Of a DNA stretch of 64,000 bases, positions 9,605 to 20,850 are shown one piece after another. The stretch spans positions 28,225,823 to 28,289,822 of the forward strand of contig NC_079510.1 of assembly GCF_030052815.1 (NCBI RefSeq), written 5' to 3'. The stretch's first letter is position 1. Each line of letters starts with the position of its first letter. The position numbers and the translations under genes were made by a program. The DNA comes from Hevea brasiliensis. Taxonomy: Eukaryota; Streptophyta; Magnoliopsida; Malpighiales; Euphorbiaceae. A model generated the notes under the pieces. That model worked only from the letters and a program-made list of their open reading frames with translations. It did not search any database and was not told where the DNA came from.

Positions 9605-12595
9605 CACCAAGTGCTAAATTTTACCAATTATATCATTTATGTACAACTTTGATTTATCTAAATTTTTCTTAAATTTTTATAGAAAATCTGGCAGAGTGCC
9701 GGTTGTAAATTGGAAAAACAGTTCTTCTGAACCTGTTAAAAACACTTCCAATATACATACATATCAACTCAATCTCCAATCTCATCACAATTTTCAAAAT
9801 TTTTGTTCATATCTCAATTTAAATTAATTTCATGAATAACTCCTCAACATTTTATTTTTTAACAAAATATACTGACAATTACAATAACATGAAATTTCAT
9901 ATATTTACATTATCATATGATTTCATGAGTTTGTAATTACAATCAAAACTAGTACAAAATGCAAAGTACAAAATACAATCCAAAATCCTAATATCCTAAC
10001 AAGTGCACTGCAGATATGAGGTGACTCTGGACTCTGTGCAGATCTGACTAATCACCCGGTCTAAGGTCTGCTGGACTCCCCAACTATTTCTCCAGTACCT
10101 GTGTATGGCAAAAGCGATGCACTAAGCAATTCTGCTTGGTGGTGCCAATATAAAATAAAATAGCTAGAATAAAATAGATATGCATAATGTATATTGACAT
10201 TTTATGTAGATTAAGTTCCTGACAATTGTTGCAGTATTATGTGATTAAAATTTAGCAAGATTTATTTTGATTGCCCGAGTAACCTATACTAGTCAACTGG
10301 ACTGGATAAATGGGTAAACTGATACTGGATACCAAGTACCTCGGGCCATCACACCATCGATCATATTGTGTCTCCCGGTGTGCAACAGAACAACTAATAA
10401 GCTATAGTAAATATTGGGCACAAGGCCAAGTATCACACTGATCTCAGAATGGCTAAAAGCCATAAAATCACAGAATGGCATAATGCCATGTACAGTACTG
10501 CTAACTGAACCCTATTAGCATGCCAACCTATCCAAACCAATCATTCTAGGCATACTAGGGCATTTTACACGGTTAATGATTCAATTATTTATTTTTATAA
10601 TGTAGAGGTCACTATTCACTTGACTAATTTCATTCAAAGGTTGACTTTTTAATTTATAATAGATTTATTGAACCTAAGTTCACCAAGATACCACATTTTG
10701 GTTTACAAAAGTGTTGGCATTAGTTGCCAAACAATACTTAAAACTAATGGAGAATAATTCAGAAATTTCAGTTTTGATTGTTGGAGTTCACTGTTCCATT
10801 AGGCCATTCTACAGTGAGAATTTGGCCAAATGTTCTTCATCAAAATTGTTCCTTATTGTGTCTAGTTACATTTTTTTTTTGAATCACTCTATTTAGAGTT
10901 TTGTAGCTCAAGTTATGGCCTAAACACCATAACTGGTTGGATTGCAACTTTTCCAGAATTTCTAGGCAGAATTAATTCTGCAGTTTTTGTACACTGATTG
11001 CAGGTCAGTTTTTGAACATGTTATGGTCAGAATTTGGGTTTATTTTCTTCATGAAAGTTGTCGGGCTATGTCTCAGCTTTCTAATGGTAAAATTTCAGGT
11101 CAATTGAACTTTTCTACACTGAGTTATGACCATTTGAATAAATAATATTCATTTGGTCATTTTCCAGGGACAGCATGTTGGTCACCCGGATTAGGGTAGT
11201 TTTTAGGTCAATTTGGTTTGGTTTTCTGGGCAGGGTTTCTTCACCAAAGTTGTGCCATTATGGGTCTAGTTTCATGTTCAATTGGCCTTGCACCAATTGC
11301 ACCTACACCTTTCAATTTACAGCTACCCAAACCTGCTGGACTCACACCCAGCCCTACAGGTCACCAAAGGCAGCATGCCTAACCTCAATTCCATTGTCCT
11401 AAATCACTCCAATTCCTCCTCACACATAGTCAAGTGGTCACTATTTGACCATTACAATGTTCATATACCATTACATGAGCAAACCCTATTTTTGTTCAAG
11501 TGTCCAAGGTTTCAAGTTCCATTCATGCATTCTACTTGCACTTAAATGTTCAATCACTCATCTCATGTCAAGGGCAGCTCACATACCACTTTGTTTCAAA
11601 GAAATTCATGAAACCCTAACCATCCCTAAGCTGCTGAAATTGTAGGAATGAATACACATAAATTATATTATGTTTTTCTTACAATATGCACTTATCTCAT
11701 GGCCTTAAACATGAATTATGTAAGAGAGGGAGGAGATTGGACACTAACCTTTAATGAAGTCAATCCCAAGCTTGTAAAAACTCTTCTTTGTTACTTCTTT
11801 TTGCTCCCAATAGCTTTACTAAGAGAAAATATTAAGGTTTTGTGTTGGGAACATAGGGTTTAGTTGAAGAAAAACTAAAGAACTAAGCTTTGGAAGACTT
11901 GGTAATGGAGGAGAGAGATGAGGTGTTGGTTTCGGCATGAAGAGGAAGATAAGGATGGCTGATGGCTTTCCTTCAAACTTTAACTTCTTCTTTTCCTTTT
12001 TGATATATTATAATGATTTTATTACATTTTAATTGGCCAAAAGTTTTTAATGACCTCATGCTTACCTTATAAATCAATTTATCATTATTTCTTTTCTTTT
12101 CTTTACTAATCACTTCTAATTTCATTTTTAGCAATGTTTATTCATATTTGATATCATATAATTTATATAGTTAATTGGACAAGTTGGTCAAAAATCATCT
12201 CTGAAGACGAAATGACCAAAATGCCCTCCGTTTGGCTTAACGAGCTAAAATTGTATGTACCGATTGATTAAATTTTCCTTATGTTTTCTTAGCATTTTAT
12301 TATCATTGAAATCCAATAATCCTTCCCTGAGGTCCCAAAAATTATTTCATGAAGTTTTTCCAGGGTCTAGGGTTACTAACGGCCTTCGCCTTCACTTCCC
12401 GTTAGGGTCACTCATCACTGGGTCTACGGCTCATTTAACCTTAGTGCATTTCATTTCTAAAAATTTTCTTTAATTTTTCTGATTATTATTTGGTTCATTT
12501 ATAACTCCTCACTCTAGTCTAATTATAATTCCAGATATTCTAGCTGCCCAAACCGACATTGGTCACCAGAACAGTAGAACATACGAACTAGTTAA
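9605..12595 (-). repeat. LTR I: truncated gypsy LTR of the D/H family, reversed
   Basis: On the minus strand it follows the D LTR in order: the CTAGCTG…GGTCACC…ACAGTAGAA opening (12540-12590 reversed), the block around 10280-10560 (CGAGGTACTTGG, GGCATTATGCCATTCTG) and the decayed GGCAGAGTGCCGG segment (9690). The first ~25 bases of its 5' end and the last ~100 bases of its 3' end are missing. It is interrupted or bounded by copia J on the left and joined to E on the right. It has no internal region, so it is a solo or deleted LTR. Its paired stem-loops (10107-10143) are decayed. Confidence 0.78.
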
Positions 12596-12990
12596 AGTGA
12601 GGATTTCATAGTTCCAAAATTAATCAAAGATCTTAAAGGGTTTTAATTAATTTAATCACCACAAAAGTAGAGTTTAGGTTAATTAAAATACACCTTGAGT
12701 GCCTTGAGAGAGGACTTAAGATAACTTAGGATTAATTTCCATCAAACTAATAATTTCTCATTTATTAAATGAATCAGATTGATTCTATAATTGATTGAAC
12801 TGTGAACCCCTAGCTCTAGAATGCCTTTGTCTATTAGTATTTTATCTTAGTTAATTATTTAGATTTTATTTCTTTCAATTTAGATATAATTATTATTTCT
12901 TTGTAATTCGATCATCTAGATAATTAAAATCACTATAGTTTGGTACTCAACACGATCCTCGTGGGAATGATACTATACTCTTCACTTTAT
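12596..12990 (+). repeat. Element E 5' LTR, 3' third only
   Basis: Bases 12611-12990 match 26938-27317 of E's 3' LTR closely (both contain CACCTTGAGTGCC and TTAGATATAATTATTATTTCT). The first ~1 kb is missing at the junction with LTR I. The last ~50 bases of the LTR also do not match, so this copy is truncated at both ends or diverged there. Confidence 0.82.
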
Positions 12991-13082
12991 TGATTTGATT
13001 ACTCTAGACATTCTTATTTTTTTTATAGTTTATTTCTTGTCTAATTTTATTTTTGCTTGTTTTTCTTGTGAGGTACATTGAG

Positions 13083-13982
13083 ATGTTTCACCAACAGGTC
13101 TTCACAAGTTTTATTCAATAACACAATGAACCATTTTACAATGCTTGGAGAAGATTTAATGAATTAGTATAGCAATTTGCCAATCTTTGTCTTTCAAATT
13201 ATGAACTCACCCTCAATTTCTACAATGTTCTGGATGAAGCCACAAGGAATTGGGTAGATTATGGAGGTTGGGGTACCGGTGTTCATGTTTTTCAAAGAAA
13301 CCATGAGGATGCCATTCACTTGTTGAATGACATGGCAGATTTTGATTATCATTGGCATTGGGATCCTTCACTACAGGGTTGGAGTCAACAATAACCTCCA
13401 GACATCTATCAACATAATATTTCACACCAACCATTTGAGTTGCAATTAGAGAAGAGAGTGGGACTTAAAGAGATGGTAGCTCCATTGGAAAATTTTGACA
13501 ACCTTATGATGAACAATGAGCTATCACTCTAAGAGGAGGAAACAAATAAACAAAGTTGGGAGAATAAAGAAGCTTCATTAGAATTTGAACCTATAGAAGA
13601 AGTTAAGCCTGAAGAACAAAATTCCTTTAAAGATGACTTACCAGTAGAATTCCCACAAAAACAGGAGTTACTAGAAGAAGAAGTGAAACCTAAAGTTAAA
13701 GAAAACAACTTTTTTATTATTGGAGGGTCATTAGAAGAGTGCTTACATGAAGATAGATCAGAGGTGAAGGTGGTAGATGAAGAAATTGACAAGACTATCA
13801 ACTTGAGTTCATTAACGATGTTTACACATACACCACAAGAAGACCCTTTTTTATCATGGACACCTCCTTCATCATCACATGTCCTCCATGAGCTAAAGCA
13901 GTCCTCTTCCCAAGCAGATAACTCTAAACCATCTATTGTTCATGCTATGTGCACTCTTATTCCAAAATCTTGCCAATCTTGA
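13083..13982 (+). pseudogene. Gag-like protein of element E
   Basis: One frame of 300 codons from ATG 13083 to TGA 13980-13982, broken by in-frame stops at 13119, about 13170, about 13392 and about 13530. Readable motifs are FYNAWRRFNELV, QFANLCLSNYELTLNFYN and LDEATRNWVDYGGWGTG, typical of the plant retrotransposon gag capsid region. The second half is strongly acidic (repeated EE, EEVKPEEQ) and lacks a zinc knuckle. It lies about 90 bp after the LTR fragment, the usual place for gag. No protease, reverse transcriptase or integrase follows before the 3' LTR. It resembles the gag-only TR-GAG type; an ordinary Tat/Athila relative with pol deleted is the alternative. Confidence 0.75.
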
Positions 13983-14112
13983 GGGTACCACAAATCAAGA
14001 CCCATATGTGGCGTTACATGACAACTACTATGAGCGAAAACCACTTTTTGATCAGTAATTCTAAAAGGGGTCAAGCTAATGACCTTAAATTAACGCTTTT
14101 TGGGAGGCAACC
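13983..14112 (+). other. Element E internal DNA after gag, left of B
   Basis: No coding frame. It ends TTTTTGGGAGGCAACC, a motif common near the end of gag-side sequence in plant Tat/Athila-like elements, and resumes as CAACCTAAG after element B. Confidence 0.65.
14108..14112. other. Target-site duplication of B, left copy
   Basis: CAACC precedes TGTCACACCC; the same five bases follow the other end at 24645-24649. Confidence 0.95.
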
Positions 14113-17100
14113 TGTCACACCCTACTCTTCGTAAGATGTAACATGCTCCCGTAGTACACCTAATGAATTATCGTACTTCGCCTACCGATAATCCATTAAA
14201 TATACTACAAGGGATTTTAAAACAATTTTCATTCATTTTTAAATTAGTGGGTACAATTTTTTTTTAGATATTAAAAACCTTTATTTAAAGTCTAAACATA
14301 AATCTAATTTTTAGATATTTAAAATCTCCGTAATTTTAACAAAAATTTCGGCAGAGTGCCGTCTGTATTTTGAGAAAACAGTTCTTCAAAACCTGAAAAT
14401 AAAGACACTCCCAATATTTCTCTCAATCACAACTCAATGATTCAATCTCATTTCACAAATAAACACAAGCAACTCAATACACAGTTTAAATTAAATCAAA
14501 CATTGAAATATCTCATTAAGATAACAAAATTAATATTTACATTTATGGGATCATTAAAAATTTAGTAGTGTAAAACTTTATAAATACATAAAATCTCAAG
14601 ATAACCTTACAATAAATTGGTATTTGATTACAATCCAAAAATATATTACAAAAGAGTTGGTACAACTGCTCAAAGGAAATTTCATACATACAATTACAGA
14701 ATTACATCAAAATCTAAAGTACAAGGGTATATCTATGATATACCCGAAGTTAGTCTCACTATGTCTTTTCAGAAATCTTGCTCTGCTGCTTTATTATTCC
14801 TTTCACCTGCGACAGCATACAAAGCTATCGCTGAGTGGTGAACTCAGTGGTGCACAAACTAATAATTTAAAACTTAATACAAGTTATGTTTGACAATTCA
14901 TAACAAATAAAAATTTAAAATTTCTAAATTCTTCAAAATCCATTACATTCATAAATCAATATTTTCATTCATACAAATTATTCATTTGAATAACGTTTTG
15001 ATCAAATAGTAATTATTTGTCTACATTTCTTTTAAATCTCAAAACAATACAAAAATATTTTAAATCACTGACAAATTATTTATTTCAATCATAATTTATC
15101 AAATTATGCATAATTTATCAAATTATGCATAATTTAAAGGGCGTTGTCAACAATTCACACAATTGAACCCATGACCCAAAATTCAAATAGATGACGTGTT
15201 GTGCACCACGACATTTCAAACTCTCCCAATAACCGAGGCTAAAAGGGAGGAACAAAGACTAGCTAGTATATATGAGTACTCATTCAAACTCTTCCCCAAC
15301 TGGCAAGCCAGAGAGGAAGAAACTCACCCCATCTAGTGGAGGAGATATCTCACTAGACAAGCTAATGAGAATTCACAACGTATTTTGCCATATCAACTGT
15401 GGTTTCAAATCATATTCAAAACAATTTCTATTTAAAAAGTGTTTACAAACCATTAACATATTGAATCATCATAAATTCATGCTCAAGGTTGGCAACACAT
15501 CAAACTTAAAATTTACAATCCTTAAAACCATGCAATAAATACTTAAATGTATAAGAAAATTTACATTTAGTTTATATAATTTCATTCAACAAATTAAAAT
15601 CCTCAACACAAAAAAATTATAAATCATAAATTAAACTTGTTCAAATCAATTTAAAAGTGAAAAGTAACAAAATAGTTAGTTGTGCACAAACCTTATACGA
15701 GTCGCCTCTTGGCCTTGACCGATGTCTGGGGTTTTTTTCTGGTATTCTTTTCCACTGAAACACACAATTTCACAGTGTTTCAGTATTACAATTTATTATA
15801 ACTCCACAAATAAATTTAACTCTACTTATACCTAGCTTTAATATGCTAAACTTGACGTTATTTAAAATTTGTATTTTGGGGTCACTATTCACGACACTAT
15901 TCAAGTCAATTTATTGACTTTCTAAGGCTTAATAGGTATGAAAATTCTATTTTCACTCACATACTATATTTTGTTTACCTAATTTGTTAGTTTTGGTTCT
16001 TCTCTCAAATTTTAAGTCTTTTAGGCAAAATTGTAAATTTTCAGTTTTAATGTCCTGTTTTACACTGTTCTGTTGGTCATGTTGCTGTTAGAATTTGCCT
16101 AAGTTTTATTCATAGAAGTTGTTCCTTATTGTCTTAACTTTATTTTTGTTTTTGAATTACTCCATTTGGAGTTTTGTAGCTCAAGTTATAGCCATTTGAA
16201 CATGGCTAGCCAGATTGGTCTAACCCAGATTTTCTGGGCAACTAATTTGATTCTGGTAGTTTTAGGTCACTAAATTTGGGTGGCTAAATGACTTGGTTAA
16301 GGGCATAATTTGGACTTGTGTTCTTCATGAAAGTTGTAGGGCTATGTCTCAGCTTTCTACTGGTAAAATTTCAGGTCATTTAAACATGCCTAGCCCATGT
16401 TATGGCCAATTGAACAAATAATGTTCATTTGGTCATTTTTGTACCGGTCAGTTTGCCTAATCCGGATTTGGCTAATTTTTTTACTAAGTTATGATCACTT
16501 TTTGGGCACGATTCCTAAATGAAAAATGTGCCATTTTGTGTCTAGTTTCATTCCCAATTTGCATCACACCAATTGGGTTGGTAAATTTTCATACATGACC
16601 ATTTTTCAGCTCAAACAAGGTGAAACACACCATTTGACCAATTCTCAAAATTTCATCTTCCAACCCTAGGTCCAAAACCCTAACTTTCATAAAATTCAAA
16701 TCTAATGCATTCTAAACACCTATCCATAGTATACATACATAATTCAACCTAAACAACCATTCAAATGCATCAAATTCACTCATTTCAAGCCCTAACCTAC
16801 TGCTGGACGAATTTCTATTTGGTCCCCAAGGATATTTTTCTTTTAATTTTAAGTATATTTCTAAGTTAATTGAACTAAGAACATAAACATTTAACTAAAA
16901 TATTCAAGTTTAGATTACTAACCTCAAGCTTTGAGTTCCAAATTTTCCAATTTTCAATTTCTTCCTTTTTTTTGTCCTCCAATCTTCTTTTCAACTTGAG
17001 TTAGCAAGGTTTTATGAAGAAATTTGAGGGAAATTAGAGGTATGTGCATGGAAATCAAGATTGAAACCAAGCTTTAATGGTGGAATACATGGAGAGAGGA

Positions 17101-17823
17101 GAGGGGTATGGGACGGCTTGTTTGTGAGGAAGAAGAGTGAATAATTTTTTCTTTTTTTTTTCTTTTGTTTTTATGTCTTTATTAGGTGTAATTGACTTGG
17201 TCAAAAATTAAGTTAATTAAAATTAAATTTTGCCATCATGTGTGATGTATCCAATTAGGTAAGCATGATGTAATAAACTTTTTCCTTTTTCTTTTTCTTT
17301 TGCGTTTAATTTTCCATTAGTTCTTTAATTTAATTCATAATCCTGAAATTTTCTTTTCTTTGATTTTATTTGACAGTTAGGTCAGGAGTCAGCTCTAGAG
17401 ATGAATTGACCAAATTGTTCCTCGCTGGTTCGATCCGGTTTGCTAGTTATTTGATATTTCTTCCGGATCCCTAACCTAATTATTTGACCGGCTTAATAAT
17501 TCTTTTTCGTGATTTTCTATTTTTCACTATGTTCGCAATAGTCCTAAGGACCGCGGCGTCACATTTTACGGTTCAAAAATTGAGTTTAAATCGAACTCGC
17601 AGTCCTTCCCGAGAAGGTCACCCATTGCTGCGACTCTCGGCTCATTTAACTTCTTGTGTTCTGTTTTTCTTATTTATACTTTACTATTTAGCAATTACTA
17701 ATTATTTGTTTTCAAGACTTATCTAGTTGTCTTAGATGTGGTTCTAATCCCCTTAATTATTCGGACCGACACCGGTCATCGGAACAGTGAAATATTCCAG
17801 GCTATGCAAATAGGGGTGTTACA
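14113..17823 (-). repeat. Element B 3' LTR (3711 bp)
   Basis: In + orientation it runs from TGTCACACCC to GGGTGTTACA. Compared with the other copy it lacks 105 bp (joint at 16590/16591, corresponding to 23311-23415) and has a 20-bp tandem duplication around 15108-15137. The paired stem-loops are at about 14808-14848, and arms GGGTATA / TATACCC at 14726-14746. Confidence 0.95.
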
Positions 17824-17825
17824 AT

Positions 17826-17843
17826 TCTCTCCCCCTTAAAATA
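17826..17843 (-). other. Polypurine tract of element B
   Basis: TTCTCTCCCCCTTAAAAT on the + strand, which is purine-rich on the coding strand, beside the 3' LTR. Confidence 0.9.
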
Positions 17844-18135
17844 ATTTCGTCCTCAAAATTGTGTCCACTATCTGTCCTCAAATAGTCATATATGTTGTTT
17901 TCTCATGTTTTTCTCACATTTCTACGTAGCTTCATAATCGAAATAATGGTCTGTAGCACTTCAAGCAATATTATTTATATATCGATTGCTCACCTCGTGT
18001 GCCAAGTTTCATATGTGCTTTTGTCATAAGTTATATTCAAATTCATTTCAATTTTAGAGGCAAGCAAATCTGTGTTATAGTGGATCCACTCTTTCTAGGA
18101 CCTCGTACGATCCTATAGATGAGAACTTAATTTTA
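17844..18135 (-). pseudogene. Element B integrase C-terminus/chromodomain scrap
   Basis: The reverse strand matches the decayed integrase tail of C (51683-51960), for example GATCCTAT…CGAGGTCCTAG…GTGGATCCACT. It has no open frame. The segment aligns with the region of A that encodes the integrase C-terminal domain and chromodomain. Confidence 0.6.
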
Positions 18136-19990
18136 TTCTTTTCTTATCAAATCTCTTGATCATTTGATGCAACCTTCAGTTTAGTTTAGAATATTTTCGT
18201 CTTTTCTTGCTGTTGTTTTGGTAATTATTTTCCTTTGTAGTCTTTTTTTTTTAAATGACCTTGTTGGTCATATATGAATTGCTTATCTCTTTATTGGCCA
18301 TAGGTCCATAACCATTATCTTACCATCTCCATTTATGACCAAGGCCTATGTGCCATTTTGCACTATCTTGTTTGCATTTGTTTAATTTATTTTTTTCTTA
18401 ATAAAATAGTTCGGGATATCGTTACGCGTCTTAAGTAAGTTGTTTGCCCTGGTGGCAATTCCTTATCTAGTGTTTTTCTCATTTCTTATTGTTCTATTTG
18501 TTTCTTCTTCTTTTTTTTTTTTAATTCCACAACTTAACTTTAATTATTTTATTCCTTAATCTTATCTCCTTCTTTAACTTGACTGTTGAGTCGTAATTTA
18601 ACACCTCTTATTGTCCCTAATGAATCCACTATACTTCAATATTACTTTAATTTGGTCCTCTGACCATTTTAGTCAATACTTTAACTAATATTCATAACGT
18701 TTCTTTATTATATTTGCACCCACTATTCAAATTTTTACTTCTATATTTTCTTTTATCTATCGATGTCCTATAGCTTATTTTCCATTAGTTTGCGATCATT
18801 ACCCTTTTTTTTTTTGAACTATAAACAATTCTTTAACCTTAAGAAGGGAGTCTATCGGACTCTCCTTTTTCCCATGTTATTCAAAAGTTTCGCATTAATC
18901 CTAATCTAGCCCTTATGATCTGCACAATAAAATTATGCTCTTCCTAAAGAATACTTGGCTAAATAGTTCCTATCGAATTATTGTTATCAGTAGAACATTA
19001 TTTTTTAACTGTTTTATAAGTTATAATTATCATCCATAGCTTCCTATCTCTTCCAGGGGAACAAAATCATATTTTGTGTCTCACTGCTACACAAATAGAA
19101 TACTGTTCCTTACTAAACTTTGAGCAAAAGATCCATTGCAATACTAGAACAACTATAAACCCCATATCGGAGACTGGATGACTTAGCCCTATAGGTGTTA
19201 TTTTTAAATTTTGACCATGCTAAAATCTCTAGTCCCATAATAATTCCTGATGTACTGTAATTTATGCTAGGGTAATGGAGTCTTTAACTCTCACTACCTT
19301 GCAACCATAATATTTTGATATTCTAATTATAGAGTTTTAAATTCCGAATTAGGATTTTCAAACTCAGTTATAGTAATAAAACTCTATTCTGGTACATTTG
19401 TACCAGAGTGAAAGTCATTTATAACTATTCTTATCCTTATGTACTATTGGGTAGTACGTAGCTCTACATAATAAATCCCAAGTTAGTATTGTAATCTGCA
19501 GCTTACAGTACAAACATCAAGAATATTACATAGTTACTACGATACATCCCAATAGATCAACCTTCCCTATATCTTATTTCTCTCAAATCCACTAATATCT
19601 TAAACTTATTTTGATTATGGTACCCACTGACATCTATCAGCAGTAATACCCTTACCCGCATCTAAGGTAGCTATATTACTATAACTTACTTTTAGGTCCT
19701 TTTACCTTACCTAATTAGGCTTACTAATTAACTTTATAATTTATTGTAGTCTAGGAGATGTTTCTCACTAGAAATTTTTCCGAAATTAATTCCAATCACG
19801 CTTATTTTCGTAATTCTTTTCCTAAAAGACTAATCACTAACACATCAAAATTTATTCCATGCGAGGGAATAGCAGTAGAACATATAATTTTGCATTAGCA
19901 TATAAATAAGTAGAGTCGGAATCAAATAGTACATAATTATTCATTTCAAAAGTTAACAACATACCGGCAACTAAATCTGAAGTCTCTGCT
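18136..19990 (-). other. Element B non-coding internal region
   Basis: About 1.85 kb without open frames. Its reverse complement matches C 50000-51680 at high identity and in the same order (shared runs include AAGACGCGTAACGATATCCC and GGCCTTGGTCATAAATGGAG). In autonomous relatives this position holds reverse transcriptase and RNase H; no motif of either can be read. Confidence 0.75.
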
Positions 19991-20048
19991 TCTTCCCCTC
20001 GATGCATGGCGTTCCCTCTTTCTAGTGTATTCCTCTACTCGGGTTGAT

Positions 20049-20666
20049 CTATTGTGCTAGGATTACCCGAAGTGTTATCTCTACTTCTACCTCTGCCCCT
20101 ACAACTATTAATGAGCCTCTAAAATCAGAACCTTGGACTGGTTCCTCTGGTGTAGTATGTGGCATAAATCGACGTGCGCTAGTACAATCTCGGGCATAAT
20201 GTCCAATTCCGCCACAATTGAAGCAGGCTCTAGTGACCCTATAGCAAATACCCCCATGTAATTTTCCACAAACGTCACAGATATGGATAGGGTAGGAACT
20301 TCTGGTTCTTTCACGAATGGTTCTTGATTGCTTCCGCCCTGAAGATCCACCTCTGTCATACTTAGGAGCTCGGGGTCCTTCAAAATCTTTTCTCTTTTCC
20401 AAATTACTACTTGCACTTTGAACAATAGGTTTCCCACTTTTTTCTTTTTCATGCTGCTCCTGAGGGGGTTGGGTTTGTACTTGGCCCTAGGCTGACAGAT
20501 TATCTGCCATTTGCTATAAGAACATGGCCATCTGCTGAGCCATTTGTGCAGTAATTTGTATAGGAGGGACTGGTGCAGCTGGACCTCCAACGCTCTGCGG
20601 AACTGGGGCCTCTCCTTGTATGTCAGCTGTATCAGATAGCTCTACCATTTTATCCCCCTTGTCCAT
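20049..20666 (-). pseudogene. Element B gag remnant without capsid, zinc knuckle kept
   Basis: One frame on the minus strand from ATG 20666 to a stop at 20049-20051 (206 codons), broken by TAG at 20514-20516 and 20487-20489. The order is an acidic N-terminus, PPIQITAQMAQQMAMF, QMADN, QTQPPQEQHEKEKSGKP, a basic stretch, DVCGKLHGGICYR and the CCHC knuckle CFNCGGIGHYARDC. No capsid domain lies between QMADN and the basic region. The knuckle's four ligands are intact here, unlike in C. The final part diverges from typical gag after the knuckle. Confidence 0.85.
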
Positions 20667-20830
20667 ATCTATTCACATAATTTCTTTTTCCTGTACAACC
20701 AACACAGGGATATTTCTCCCCGTTAGTTCATATTTATGATGTAAATATACTATATGTATCAAACATTTGAGCAGTTATGCTTATCAAAAAATATTTCAAA
20801 TTCACAGTTCAAAATTTACTATAAAAACTA

Positions 20831-20842
20831 GCTCTGATACCA
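20831..20842 (-). other. Primer-binding site of element B (tRNA-iMet)
   Basis: GCTCTGATACCA on the + strand is TGGTATCAGAGC on the element strand, eight bases from the LTR end. Confidence 0.95.
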
Positions 20843-20850
20843 CTAAAACA

